The translations under genes were made by a program, and so were the position numbers. From NCBI RefSeq assembly GCF_900103985.1, contig NZ_FNIE01000011.1:186001-250000 (forward strand): a stretch of DNA of 64,000 bases. Reading direction: 5' to 3'. The number at the start of each line of letters is the position of its first letter. Positions within the stretch are counted from its first letter, which is position 1. Under the pieces are notes generated by a model that saw only the letters and a program-made list of their open reading frames with translations, did no database searches and was not told where the DNA came from. The stretch is from Actinacidiphila guanduensis. Its GTDB lineage: Bacteria; Actinomycetota; Actinomycetes; Streptomycetales; Streptomycetaceae. Positions 42,892 through 51,041 of the stretch are shown piece by piece.

Positions 42892-44226
42892 TCAGCAGTT
42901 GTCCAGGAAGCGGTCCAGCACGCGGACGCCGAACCGCAGCCCGTCGACCGGCACCCGCTCGTCCACCCCGTGGAACATCCCGGCGAAGTCCAGCTCCGGC
43001 GGCAGCTGCAGCGGGGCGAACCCGAAGCAGCGGATGCCCAGGTCGGAGAAGGACTTCGCGTCGGTGCCGCCGGAGAGCATGTAGGGCACGGTGTGCGAGA
43101 TCGGGTCCTCCGCCTTGAGCGCCGAGCGCATGGCGTCCACCAGCGAGCCGTCGAAGTCGGTCTCCAGCGCCTTGTCCGAGTGGAGCGTCTCGCGCTTGAC
43201 CCGCGGCCCGAGTACCCGGTCGAGGTCGGCGAGGAACTCCTCCTCGTAGCCAGGCAGGAAGCGGCCGTCGACGTGCGCGGTGGCCTGGCCGGGGATGACG
43301 TTGACCTTGTAGCCGGCGTTGAGCATCGTCGGGGCCGCGGTGTTGCGCAGCGTGGTGCCGATCATGCGGGCGATGCCGCCGAGCCGGGCGAGGGTCTCCT
43401 CCATGTCCTCCGGGTCCAGCTCGACGCCGAACGCGTCGGACAGCTCGTCCAGGAAGCCGCGCACCGACTTGGTCAGCCGCACGGGGAACTGGTGCCGGCC
43501 GAGCCGGCCGACCGCCTCGGACAGCTCGGTGATCGCGTTGTCCTTGTTGGTCATCGAACCGTGGCCCGCGGTGCCGTCCACGGTGAGCCGCATCCAGTGC
43601 ATGCCCTTCTCCGCGGTCTCCACCAGGTACAGCCGGCGGTTCTCGTCCACGGTGAAGGAGAAGCCGCCGACCTCGCCGATCGCCTCGGTGACGCCCTCGA
43701 AGAGATCCGCGTGGTTGTCCACCAGGTGGCGGGCGCCGTACGTGCCGCCGGCCTCCTCGTCGGCGAGGAAGGCGAGCACGAGGTCACGCGGGGGCTTGCG
43801 GCCGGAGCGGACCCGTTCGCGGACGACGGCGAGCGTCATCGCGTCCATGTCCTTCATGTCGACGGCGCCACGGCCCCACACGCAGCCGTCGGCGACCTCG
43901 CCGCCGAAGGGGTCGCGGGTCCAGTCGGCGGCGTTGGCGGGCACGACGTCGGTGTGCCCGTGGATCAGCAGCCCGGGCCGGCTGCGGTCCTCGCCCTCGA
44001 TGCGCACGACGGTGGAGGCGCGGCCGGGGTGGGACTCGAAGATCTGCGGCTCCAGCCCGACCTCGGCGAGCTTCTGGGCGACGTACTCGGCGGCGGCCCG
44101 CTCACCCGGTCCCGAGTGGTCGCCGTAGTTGCTGGTGTCGATCCGGATCAGCTCGCTGCACAGCTCGACGACCTCGTCCTCGGCCCTACCGGTCCCGGCC
44201 GCGGCCGCACTCACCGACTCACTCAC
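42892..44226 (-). CDS. M20-family metallopeptidase (dipeptidase/deacylase type)
   Basis: A 444-residue cytoplasmic zinc peptidase of the M20/M25/M40 group. The metal site is spread over LLIHGHTDVVPA, GRGAVDMKDMDAM, the catalytic Glu pair in FLADEEAGGTYGARHLVDN and a C-terminal His in FAGMFHGVDERVP. A dimerisation domain sits between (DGTAGHGSMTNKDNA). GTG at 44226 follows GAGGAG. Family members cleave dipeptides or deacylate amino acids; the substrate is not predictable. It is upstream of chpH on the same strand, but repeats and the chpH promoter separate them. Confidence 0.9.
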   Translation of the reverse strand: MSESVSAAAAGTGRAEDEVVELCSELIRIDTSNYGDHSGPGERAAAEYVAQKLAEVGLEPQIFESHPGRASTVVRIEGEDRSRPGLLIHGHTDVVPANAADWTRDPFGGEVADGCVWGRGAVDMKDMDAMTLAVVRERVRSGRKPPRDLVLAFLADEEAGGTYGARHLVDNHADLFEGVTEAIGEVGGFSFTVDENRRLYLVETAEKGMHWMRLTVDGTAGHGSMTNKDNAITELSEAVGRLGRHQFPVRLTKSVRGFLDELSDAFGVELDPEDMEETLARLGGIARMIGTTLRNTAAPTMLNAGYKVNVIPGQATAHVDGRFLPGYEEEFLADLDRVLGPRVKRETLHSDKALETDFDGSLVDAMRSALKAEDPISHTVPYMLSGGTDAKSFSDLGIRCFGFAPLQLPPELDFAGMFHGVDERVPVDGLRFGVRVLDRFLDNC

Positions 44227-44578
44227 GCCTGCTCCTCGCTTCGTTCTCCCCGCCGCGGCGACCGCGACCGATGCCCCACCATCCTCCCTCGCCCGCCACC
44301 CCGTTTCCCACCCCCGCCACGGCCGGCACCGCGGTGACCGCCCCACTGGCGCGGGCGCCCGTCGCGTGGCCGCGTACGGCCCGGCGCCGCCGGTTCCGGC
44401 CGCAGACTCGCAAGCCGCCGCCCTCTACCCGTACCGCACCGGGCCCGCACCAGGGCAGCATCAGGTCGGCACCGACGCGCACCGAGGCCGCCCGCCCCGC
44501 CCGTGGTGATCGCCCCACCCCGATCTTTGCTATGGTTTACCCCGTCGCCGCGGCCCCGACGCCGCAGGGACACACCCC
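44227..44578. other. Intergenic region ahead of tRNA-Leu
   Basis: No gene is supported in these 352 bp. TATGGT at 44531-44536, 42 nt ahead of the mature tRNA, is a likely -10 element of the tRNA promoter. I do not see a clear -35. Confidence 0.4.
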
Positions 44579-44666
44579 GTCCGGGTGGCGGAATGGCAGA
44601 CGCGCTAGCTTGAGGTGCTAGTGCCCTTTATCGGGCGTGGGGGTTCAAGTCCCCCCTCGGACACCA
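44579..44666 (+). tRNA. tRNA-Leu(GAG)
   Basis: An 88-nt class II tRNA with encoded CCA. The acceptor stem GTCCGGG pairs with CTCGGAC (one G-U), and the discriminator is A. The anticodon stem CTAGC/GCTAG holds loop TTGAGGT with anticodon GAG (44612-44614), reading CUC. A long variable arm (GCCC...GGGC) and the T arm GGGGGTTCAAGTCCCCC are present. The lower-GC genes and transposase remnant that follow suggest its 3' end has served as an insertion site. Confidence 0.97.
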
Positions 44667-44675
44667 GCTGCAAAG

Positions 44676-44698
44676 CGTTCGCGAGGTCGTCGCGAACG
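44676..44698 (+). terminator. tRNA-Leu terminator
   Basis: CGTTCGCGA (44676-44684) and TCGCGAACG (44690-44698) are exact complements around GGTCG. The hairpin begins ten nt after the tRNA CCA end. Confidence 0.7.
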
Positions 44699-44790
44699 TT
44701 CACGAGTCATCGGTCGAAGACGCACTCAGTTGCCCACAGTGACCGACGCTCGCACTGTCGTCATACCAACCACCGCCCGGGACACGTCGC

Positions 44791-45276
44791 GTGAGCGCAC
44801 GGGTGCCGATCTACGACAGCGGCATGCTCATCGCACTCGCCGACCGCAAGGCCAAGGCGGTGGCCCTCCACGAGGGACTGCGGACAGTCCCGCACCGGAC
44901 GCTGGTGCTCGGCCCGGTCCTCGCCCAGGTGTGGCGCCCCCAACCTCCAGTGGTGCACGCCCTGTCCGGTGTCCTGAAGGACTGCACGGTCCCTCAGGCC
45001 CGTACGTCCGAGCCGCCCATGCGCGAGACGAAGACGGGCCGTCCGGAGTGTCTGGCCTGCGCGACGGGCCCGGACCTCGCGGACTGGCGGCGCATCGGTA
45101 CGGCGCTGGGGCGGGCGGCCCTGCCGGCGAAGAAGCGGCCGGACGCGGTGGACGCCTGGGTGGCCCTGGCGGCGGCCCGGCACGGCAGCGCGGTCATCTT
45201 CACCACCGACCCGGGGGCCATCCACGCCTACCTGACAGTCCTCGCCCCGAGAGACGTGCACGTGGTCCCCGTCTGA
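44791..45276 (+). CDS. PIN-domain protein, VapC-like, without visible antitoxin
   Basis: A 161-residue PIN-type ribonuclease-like protein. The first metal Asp is in VPIYDSGMLIALADRKAKAV, and later acids are in KRPDAVDAWVALAAARHG and VIFTTDPGAIHAYL. The position where VapC proteins often carry Glu reads VLAQVW. The start is uncertain: GTG at 44791 or 44803, neither with a good ribosome-binding site. Only 124 nt separate it from the tRNA, too little for a normal antitoxin gene, and I found none downstream. It may be a remnant of a toxin-antitoxin pair or a stand-alone member. Confidence 0.6.
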   Translation: MSARVPIYDSGMLIALADRKAKAVALHEGLRTVPHRTLVLGPVLAQVWRPQPPVVHALSGVLKDCTVPQARTSEPPMRETKTGRPECLACATGPDLADWRRIGTALGRAALPAKKRPDAVDAWVALAAARHGSAVIFTTDPGAIHAYLTVLAPRDVHVVPV

Positions 45277-45482
45277 CGACCGGAAGCCACTTCTCTTGGC
45301 GTCCGGCCGAGTTGTTCGCCCCTTGTGTCACGCCGCGGCCGCTTGTGTGGGCGCGGGGCCTGGTGACGCTCAGCTTGTCGGCGTGCGACAGCGGGGAGTT
45401 GCATGTGATGGTGCAACCCGCGGCTTGGGTGGTGGTCTGCTAAGGGTGTATCGGAAGTGCAAGGGGACACCCTCGACCTCGT

Positions 45483-46169
45483 GTGTACCAGTGGCATTCT
45501 TGGCCGGTGTTCTCATCCGATCATGCGGGCGCCGTGTTCTTCGATGTCGATGGCACCCTCGTCCCAGGTACGAGTTCGTCGGTCTTTCTGGCTGGCTTCC
45601 TTGGCCATCGGGAGGAGTTGACCAAGGCCGAGGGCGCCTACGCCTCGGGTGTCCTGGACAATCGCCAGGTCTCCGAGCTGGATGCCGCGGGCTGGGCGGG
45701 GGTTTCCGAAGATCAGCTCTCTGGCTGGCTCGACGGGCTTCCCGTGATCTCGGGCATCCCGGAGACTGTGGCCTGGTGTTGGCAAAACGGGTTGGTGCCG
45801 ATACTGGCAACCCTCGCCTGGTCGCCAGTGGGCAGCTACCTGACTGACCGCTTTGGCTTCCACGCGTTCAGCGGACCTCGACTGGAGATCGCCGACGGCC
45901 GATTCACAGGCCGGGTCGCCCGTCACTTCGACGAGTACAGGAAACGAGATTTCGCCCTCGCTCAGGCGCGAGAGCTGGGGCTGACTCCCCGCTCGTGCGC
46001 GGCAGTCGGAGACAGCCGCTCCGACCTGCCACTGTTCGCATCCGTCGGGTTGAGTGTGGCGTTCAACGCATCGGCAGGAGCGCGCGTGGCGGCGACCGTC
46101 GCGGTGGACGACGACGACCTGCGGGGTGTGCTTCCCGTGCTGAGCCGCCTGGTTACAGCCACTCATTGA
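45483..46169 (+). CDS. HAD-IB family phosphatase (SerB-like), lower GC
   Basis: A 228-residue HAD-IB hydrolase. Motif I is AVFFDVDGTLVPGTSS, the Thr of motif II is in PILATLAWSPVG, the Lys of motif III in EYRKRDFALAQ, and motif IV is AAVGDSRSDLPLF. Phosphoserine and related phosphomonoesters are typical substrates. The gene is visibly poorer in G+C, with mixed third positions, than its neighbours, suggesting recent acquisition. GTG at 45483 or 45507 could start it; neither has a good site. Its 3' end overlaps a transposase remnant on the other strand. The 206 bp upstream hold no gene. Confidence 0.75.
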   Translation: MYQWHSWPVFSSDHAGAVFFDVDGTLVPGTSSSVFLAGFLGHREELTKAEGAYASGVLDNRQVSELDAAGWAGVSEDQLSGWLDGLPVISGIPETVAWCWQNGLVPILATLAWSPVGSYLTDRFGFHAFSGPRLEIADGRFTGRVARHFDEYRKRDFALAQARELGLTPRSCAAVGDSRSDLPLFASVGLSVAFNASAGARVAATVAVDDDDLRGVLPVLSRLVTATH

Positions 46170-46317
46170 TAGCCGCGACAAGGACGGTGGTCTCGTCGCG
46201 AACTGCGAGCATGTCGTACCTCGAGGCTACGGCCCGGTACCTTTTGAGGCAGTAGGTACCGCACTCGACCGCGTACCGCTCACCATGGTCGACCAGGTCG
46301 AACTCCGTTCTGCTTTG
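46153..46317 (-). pseudogene. IS5-like transposase, C-terminal remnant
   Basis: Reading the minus strand to the TAA at 46153 gives EFDLVDHGERYAVE, LKRYRAVASRYDMLAVRD and ETTVLVAAINEWL. This matches, with the same spacing, the C-terminal end of IS5-group transposases as I remember them (FDxxxYxxRNAVERCINKLK, then YRAVATRYDKLA and VAAINEWL). The ERCINK block has decayed to ECGTYC. The frame closes upstream at 46350, so about 300 residues of a normal enzyme are missing. I see no terminal inverted repeats. Confidence 0.6.
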
Positions 46318-46680
46318 ACACCAGAACGGTACCCGTACGGGCAGGGGTTACCGTGCGGCCGCTCGGCGTGGGAGCGGCACCACGCGGCTGGGCAACACGC
46401 CGCACCGCCCTCTGCCGGGGATGTGCACCAGCTCGTTCGCGCCGCCCTCACCGCGCTGGTGGCCCAGTCCGGTATCCGCCGACCGGGCTGACAGAGTCCG
46501 CACCCCGCGCCTGATCCCAACGCACCGTTCCCCCGCCGGCCGCACCGCCCCGCGCCCTGAGTGCGGGCCCCGCGGCCGGCTCCGTAGCGAACCCGGTCAC
46601 CGAAGGGGCGGGGCCCGTACGAACAGGGGGCCCTGACAACTCTGCTGCGGACCTTTCCGGTTGGCTTCTGCACGGCTCTT
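46318..46680. other. Gene-poor stretch between transposase remnant and glycosidase promoter
   Basis: A 68-codon plus-strand frame (46285-46491) and several minus-strand frames exist. None has a credible start site, known motif or consistent codon bias. I see nothing convincing here. Confidence 0.4.
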
Positions 46681-46716
46681 TACGCCAGGACCACACATGC
46701 ATTACAACGACAGTCG

Positions 46717-46724
46717 TCCGATGT
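46717..46724. promoter_or_regulatory. Distal ACATCGGA site, glycosidase promoter
   Basis: TCCGATGT, the complement of ACATCGGA, lies 137 nt ahead of the glycosidase start and 60 nt upstream of a second copy in the other orientation. The inverted, spaced pair resembles the arrangement ahead of fucD. Confidence 0.45.
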
Positions 46725-46760
46725 TACGTGACGCCTCCCCACGATTGGTCCACGACGTCG

Positions 46761-46795
46761 CCGACATGTGCCCGCAGGGGTGCGTATACATCGGA
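46761..46795 (+). promoter_or_regulatory. Glycosidase promoter overlapping TATACATCGGA site
   Basis: CCGACA (46761-46766), 18 nt, then TATACA (46785-46790) makes a plausible promoter. The -10 is continuous with TCGGA, giving TATACATCGGA (46785-46795). The identical 11-mer overlaps the -10 of the fucD operon promoter, also with an 18-nt spacer. Confidence 0.55.
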
Positions 46796-46860
46796 GCACT
46801 GCGCTACGGGTCGCGTGGAGGAGAACGCGGCCGGGCGACGCATCCGCCCTGGAGGGCATC

Positions 46861-49800
46861 GTGCACATCAACCCCCGCTCCCGGCGGGCACACCGGCGGG
46901 CATCCGGGCCGGCATCCCGGCGCAGCCCGCTGCGCCGGGCACTCGCGCTCTGGTCCGCGCTGCTGGCCGCGCTCGCCGGCTTCGTCATGGTCGGCTCCGG
47001 CCCCGCCGGAGCCGACAGCCCACCCCAGCAGACCACCGCCTGGCAGAACGGCCAGTTCCACCTAGACCCGCACAGCGTCGTCAGCCGCTCCGACCTCGTC
47101 CTCGGCGCCCCCAACACCGACCCCACCGCCTCCATGCCGCTGGGCAACGGCTCGCTCGGCGTCGCCGCCTGGGCCCAGAACGGCTTCACCGCCCAGCTCA
47201 ACCGCTCCGACACGATGCCCGACCGCAAGTCCCCCGGCCAACTCACCATCCCCGGCCTGTCGGTGATCTCGCACGCCGCCGACTTCTCCGGCCGCCTCGA
47301 CCTGACCGACGGTGTGCTGCACGAGTCCGGCGGCGGCATGTCGCTCACCGCCTGGGTCGCCACCGGCAAGGACGAACTCGTGGTGGACGTCTCCGGCGCC
47401 GACCCCGACCGCACCCAGACCGCCACCGTCAGCCTGTGGTCCCCCCGCAAGCCCACCGCCGCCGTCAGCGGCACCACCGGCACCCTCGCCGAGACCTGGT
47501 CCGACCAGGCCCCGCCCATCGGCACCGGCAAGACCTTCGGCTCGCTGGCCGCCCTCACCGCCGGCGGACGCGACGTCACCGCGAGCGTCGCGAGCCCGAC
47601 CCAGGTCGAGGTCGCCTTCAAGCCCAAGCGCGACGGCACCTTCCGCGTCGTCGTCGGCTCCCCCGCCTGGACCGGCGGCGACGCCCGCCACACCCCGGCC
47701 ACCACCGCCGCCGCCCTGATCGGCCGCGACGCCACCGCGAGCGAGCAGGCCCTGCTGACCGCCCAGAACCACTGGTGGAGCGACTTCTGGACGCACTCAG
47801 GGCTGGTCACCATGGACTCCGCCGACGGCAGCGCCGCCTACATCGAGAACCTGCGCACGCTCTACCTCTACGAGGAGGCGGCGTCGATGAAGAAGGGCAT
47901 CTACCCCGGCAGCCAGGCCGGCGAGGCCGACATGTTCGCCTGGGCGAAGGACCAGCAGACCTGGACCCCCTCGGCGTACTGGCTGTGGAACCTGCGCACC
48001 CAGATCTCCGCGAACATGAGCAGCGGCAACTACGCCCTGAACACCCCGATCTTCGACATGTACGCCGCCGACCTGCCCGCGATCGAGGCGTGGACGAAGC
48101 AGCAGATGGGCGGCCTGCCCGGCGCCTGCCTGCCGGAGACGATGCGCTTCAACGGCAACGGCATATCCCCGGGCGTCGGCGAGAACGGCTCGTGCAGCGA
48201 ACCCGGCAGCCCCAACTGGAACGCCCTGGACATCTCCAGCGGCCCCGAGGTCGCGCTCTACATGTGGGAGCAGTACCAGGCCACCGGCGACAAGGCGGCA
48301 CTGAAGCGCTACTGGCCGTTCATGAAGTCGGTCGTGGAGTTCCAGCTCGCGTACCAGACCGTCGGCAAGGACGGCCTGCTGCACGCCAACGCCAACGCGC
48401 ACGAGACGCAGTGGGCCGTGCAGGACCCGACCACCGACATCGCCCTGGACCAGGCGGTGTTCCCGATCATCGGGCAGGCCGCCGAGGTGCTCGGCACCGC
48501 CCGCGGCGCCGACGCGGGCCTCGTCGCGCGCGTCGCCCAGGCGCGGAAGCAGATCCCGCCGTACCCGCGGACCGACCAGGCCACCCGCACCCAACTGCTC
48601 AACCCCGACTACACCGCGGCCGAGACGCAGGCCGCCGACGCGACCGGCACCGACATGATCGCGATCTCGTACGAGCCGGCGGCCCAGCGCCGCAACGGCG
48701 AGAACATCGAACTCGAGCCGCTGTGGCCGTGGAACACCGTCAGCGACCAGGACGCCAACCTCTTCTCGCTGGAGCAGCGCTCCTACGCCCACCGACCCAA
48801 CAAGGGCGGCAACGACTGGTCGATGGACGCCATCGACGCGGCCCGGCTGCAGAACCCCGCCGAGGTCCGCAGCAACCTGATCTCGCTGACCGAAGGCCAC
48901 CAGGTCTACCCCAACGGCTTCGCCGACCTGGGCAACAGCGTCGGCTTCCAGCCCTACATCGAGCAGGAGTCCGGCGCGGCCACCGCGGTGGACGAGGCGC
49001 TGGCGCAGGACTACGACGGCATCGTCCGCTTCGCCCCGGCCTGGCCGAGCGACTGGAACGGCAGCGGCAGCGTCTACCTCCAGGCCGGCGACAAGGCGGA
49101 TGTCCAGGTGCAGGGCGGGCAGTTGACGACCGCCGCCATCGAGGCGGGCACCTCGGGCCGGCTGACGGTGCAGAACCCGTGGCCGGGCAAGCAGGTCGAG
49201 GTCGTCGACGGCCGCACCGGCCACAAGGTGACCGGGCCGAGCAGCGCCGCGCTGCTCACCGTGCAGGCCCGCAAGGGCAGTTCGTACCTGCTGCGGCAGG
49301 CCGGCGCCAAGGCCCTGCCGTACGCGCCGGTGACCGGCCGGGCCGCAACTGCCGCCAAGCACCTGGGCGGTGTCCAGCTCGGCCTGGACAAGGCGGCGCA
49401 GTCGGGCACCGCGACGGTGGGCACCGTCCTCGGCACGGCGAACGACGACCACGGCCTCTCCCAGGTCGGCGCCGCCGGCACCGCGGCCGACGTCTCCGGC
49501 CTGACCGCGCGCACCACCGCGGCCACCGGCGGCGATCTGTCCTTCGACATCGCCGACGACGTCGCGGCGACCAGCAGTTACGACGCCGCCGTGGACGTCT
49601 CGTACTTCGACGCGGGCACCGGCACGGTCGCCGTGCAGTACGACGCGGGGACCAAGGACGCCTACCACCAGGCGGGCACCATCACCCTGCGGGACTCCCG
49701 CACCTGGAAGACCGCCCATCTCGCCCTGTCCGGCGCCTACTTCGGCGGCCTGGAGGCCGGCGGCGCCGACCTGCGGCTGCACGCGGGCACGCAACTCAGC

Positions 49801-50874
49801 GTCCACAGCGTCGCGGTGACCGCCACCGGGCCCTGGGTGCACACCGCCAGGCTCTTCCCGCCGGCCCCGGCGATCACCAGCCCGCGCGGCGGGGCGACCG
49901 TCAAGCTCGCCTCCCCCGTCACGGGCACCTCGGTGCCGGACGCCGCCGTCACCGTCCACGAGGGCCAGAACGCGCTGTGCACGGCGACCGCCGACGACAG
50001 CGGCGCCTGGTCCTGCGCCCCGGCCGGCGGCCTGCCCGCGGGCCGGCAGACCATCACCGCCACCGCGACCGACCCCAGCGGCGTCACCGGTGACGCGTCG
50101 GCGGCCGTCAGCTTCGACGCCTCCGACCTGCCGCCGGGCACCGCCGTCGTGGGCGCGGTGGTCGGCGCCACCAACCACGCCTACGGCCTCAGCGAGGACG
50201 AGAAGCCCTCCGGCGGCTTCGACGGCCCGACCACCGCCTCGGTGATCGACGGCCTGTCGGCCCGCACCAGCACCCAGAGCAACATCTACTTCGACATCGA
50301 CGACACCGTCGCCCACGCCGGCGACTACGCGGCGACGTTCACCATCTCGTACTACGACCAGGGCACCGGTTCCTTCGCCGTGCACTACGACGACGGCACC
50401 TCGGACCCGTACAAGTCCACCGCGAGCATCCCGCTGACCGGCTCCAACACCTGGAAGACGGCCACGGTGACCGCCGCCGACGCCTACTTCGGCGGGCAGG
50501 AGCACTCCGGCGCCGACTTCCGGCTGCGCAACGGCGGCGGCCAGGTGACCGTGCACAGCGTGTCGGTGAAGATCACCGGCGACGGGGTGCCCGACACCGC
50601 GGCCTTCGCCCCGCCGGTCACCATCGTTTCGCCCGCCGCGGGCGGCCAGGTGACCGCCACGCCGACGGTGGCCGGCACCGCCGAGCCCGACGCGTCGGTG
50701 ACCGTGGCGGACGGCGGCAGCACCGTGTGCACGGCGACCGCCGGTGACGACGGGACGTGGAGCTGCACGGCCGGCGCCGCGCTGTCCGCGGGCGCGCACA
50801 CCCTGACCGCGAGCGCGACCGACCCGACGGGCACGGCCGCCGAGAAGGCGCAGGTGAGCGTGACCGTCTCGTAG
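46861..50874 (+). CDS. Secreted GH95-related glycoside hydrolase with duplicated binding and Ig-like modules
   Basis: A 1337-residue secreted protein. A long signal peptide ends near residue 51 (GPAGA-D). The N-terminal domain has DPTASMPLGNGSLGVAAW, the pattern of GH95 and DUF5703_N-type enzymes. A helical barrel (about 320-800) contains KDQQTWTPSAYWLWNLRTQI, YMWEQYQATGDKAALKRYWP and NANAHETQW. Two copies of a beta-sandwich module (about 850-995 and 1093-1243, sharing YxDxGTGxxAVxYD and NTWKTATV-like blocks) are each followed by an Ig-like domain (about 998-1083, 1248-1336). GTG at 46861 follows GGAGGG. GH95 enzymes are mostly alpha-L-fucosidases; shared promoter motifs with the fucose-type operon fit that, but the specificity is inferred. 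Confidence 0.75.
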   Translation: MHINPRSRRAHRRASGPASRRSPLRRALALWSALLAALAGFVMVGSGPAGADSPPQQTTAWQNGQFHLDPHSVVSRSDLVLGAPNTDPTASMPLGNGSLGVAAWAQNGFTAQLNRSDTMPDRKSPGQLTIPGLSVISHAADFSGRLDLTDGVLHESGGGMSLTAWVATGKDELVVDVSGADPDRTQTATVSLWSPRKPTAAVSGTTGTLAETWSDQAPPIGTGKTFGSLAALTAGGRDVTASVASPTQVEVAFKPKRDGTFRVVVGSPAWTGGDARHTPATTAAALIGRDATASEQALLTAQNHWWSDFWTHSGLVTMDSADGSAAYIENLRTLYLYEEAASMKKGIYPGSQAGEADMFAWAKDQQTWTPSAYWLWNLRTQISANMSSGNYALNTPIFDMYAADLPAIEAWTKQQMGGLPGACLPETMRFNGNGISPGVGENGSCSEPGSPNWNALDISSGPEVALYMWEQYQATGDKAALKRYWPFMKSVVEFQLAYQTVGKDGLLHANANAHETQWAVQDPTTDIALDQAVFPIIGQAAEVLGTARGADAGLVARVAQARKQIPPYPRTDQATRTQLLNPDYTAAETQAADATGTDMIAISYEPAAQRRNGENIELEPLWPWNTVSDQDANLFSLEQRSYAHRPNKGGNDWSMDAIDAARLQNPAEVRSNLISLTEGHQVYPNGFADLGNSVGFQPYIEQESGAATAVDEALAQDYDGIVRFAPAWPSDWNGSGSVYLQAGDKADVQVQGGQLTTAAIEAGTSGRLTVQNPWPGKQVEVVDGRTGHKVTGPSSAALLTVQARKGSSYLLRQAGAKALPYAPVTGRAATAAKHLGGVQLGLDKAAQSGTATVGTVLGTANDDHGLSQVGAAGTAADVSGLTARTTAATGGDLSFDIADDVAATSSYDAAVDVSYFDAGTGTVAVQYDAGTKDAYHQAGTITLRDSRTWKTAHLALSGAYFGGLEAGGADLRLHAGTQLSVHSVAVTATGPWVHTARLFPPAPAITSPRGGATVKLASPVTGTSVPDAAVTVHEGQNALCTATADDSGAWSCAPAGGLPAGRQTITATATDPSGVTGDASAAVSFDASDLPPGTAVVGAVVGATNHAYGLSEDEKPSGGFDGPTTASVIDGLSARTSTQSNIYFDIDDTVAHAGDYAATFTISYYDQGTGSFAVHYDDGTSDPYKSTASIPLTGSNTWKTATVTAADAYFGGQEHSGADFRLRNGGGQVTVHSVSVKITGDGVPDTAAFAPPVTIVSPAAGGQVTATPTVAGTAEPDASVTVADGGSTVCTATAGDDGTWSCTAGAALSAGAHTLTASATDPTGTAAEKAQVSVTVS

Positions 50875-50906
50875 GCCTTCGGCTCGCTCGCGAGGAGCCC
50901 GTGAAA

Positions 50907-50939
50907 GGGGGCCGCACCCGTTGCCAGGGTGCGGCCCCC
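50907..50939 (+). terminator. Terminator of the glycosidase gene
   Basis: GGGGGCCGCACCC (50907-50919) pairs with GGGTGCGGCCCCC (50927-50939) over 13 bases with loop GTTGCCA. It lies 33 nt past the stop. Confidence 0.85.
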
Positions 50940-51041
50940 CCGCGCTTTCTGCCGCTACTCCCGTCGCCGCCGATTCCTTCGCGGGCCGCCACCGGTCAGT
51001 ACGGGGGCAAGGACCGTACGAGACGAAGGTGGCCGAGAACG

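Noticed and set aside
44667-45276. Complete toxin-antitoxin module at the PIN gene
   Set aside because: No antitoxin-sized gene fits in the 124 nt upstream, and none is visible downstream. The Glu often seen in VapC is replaced.
46285-46491. 68-codon plus-strand frame in the island
   Set aside because: No ribosome-binding site or recognisable motif, and it overlaps the transposase remnant, whose minus-strand reading is better supported.
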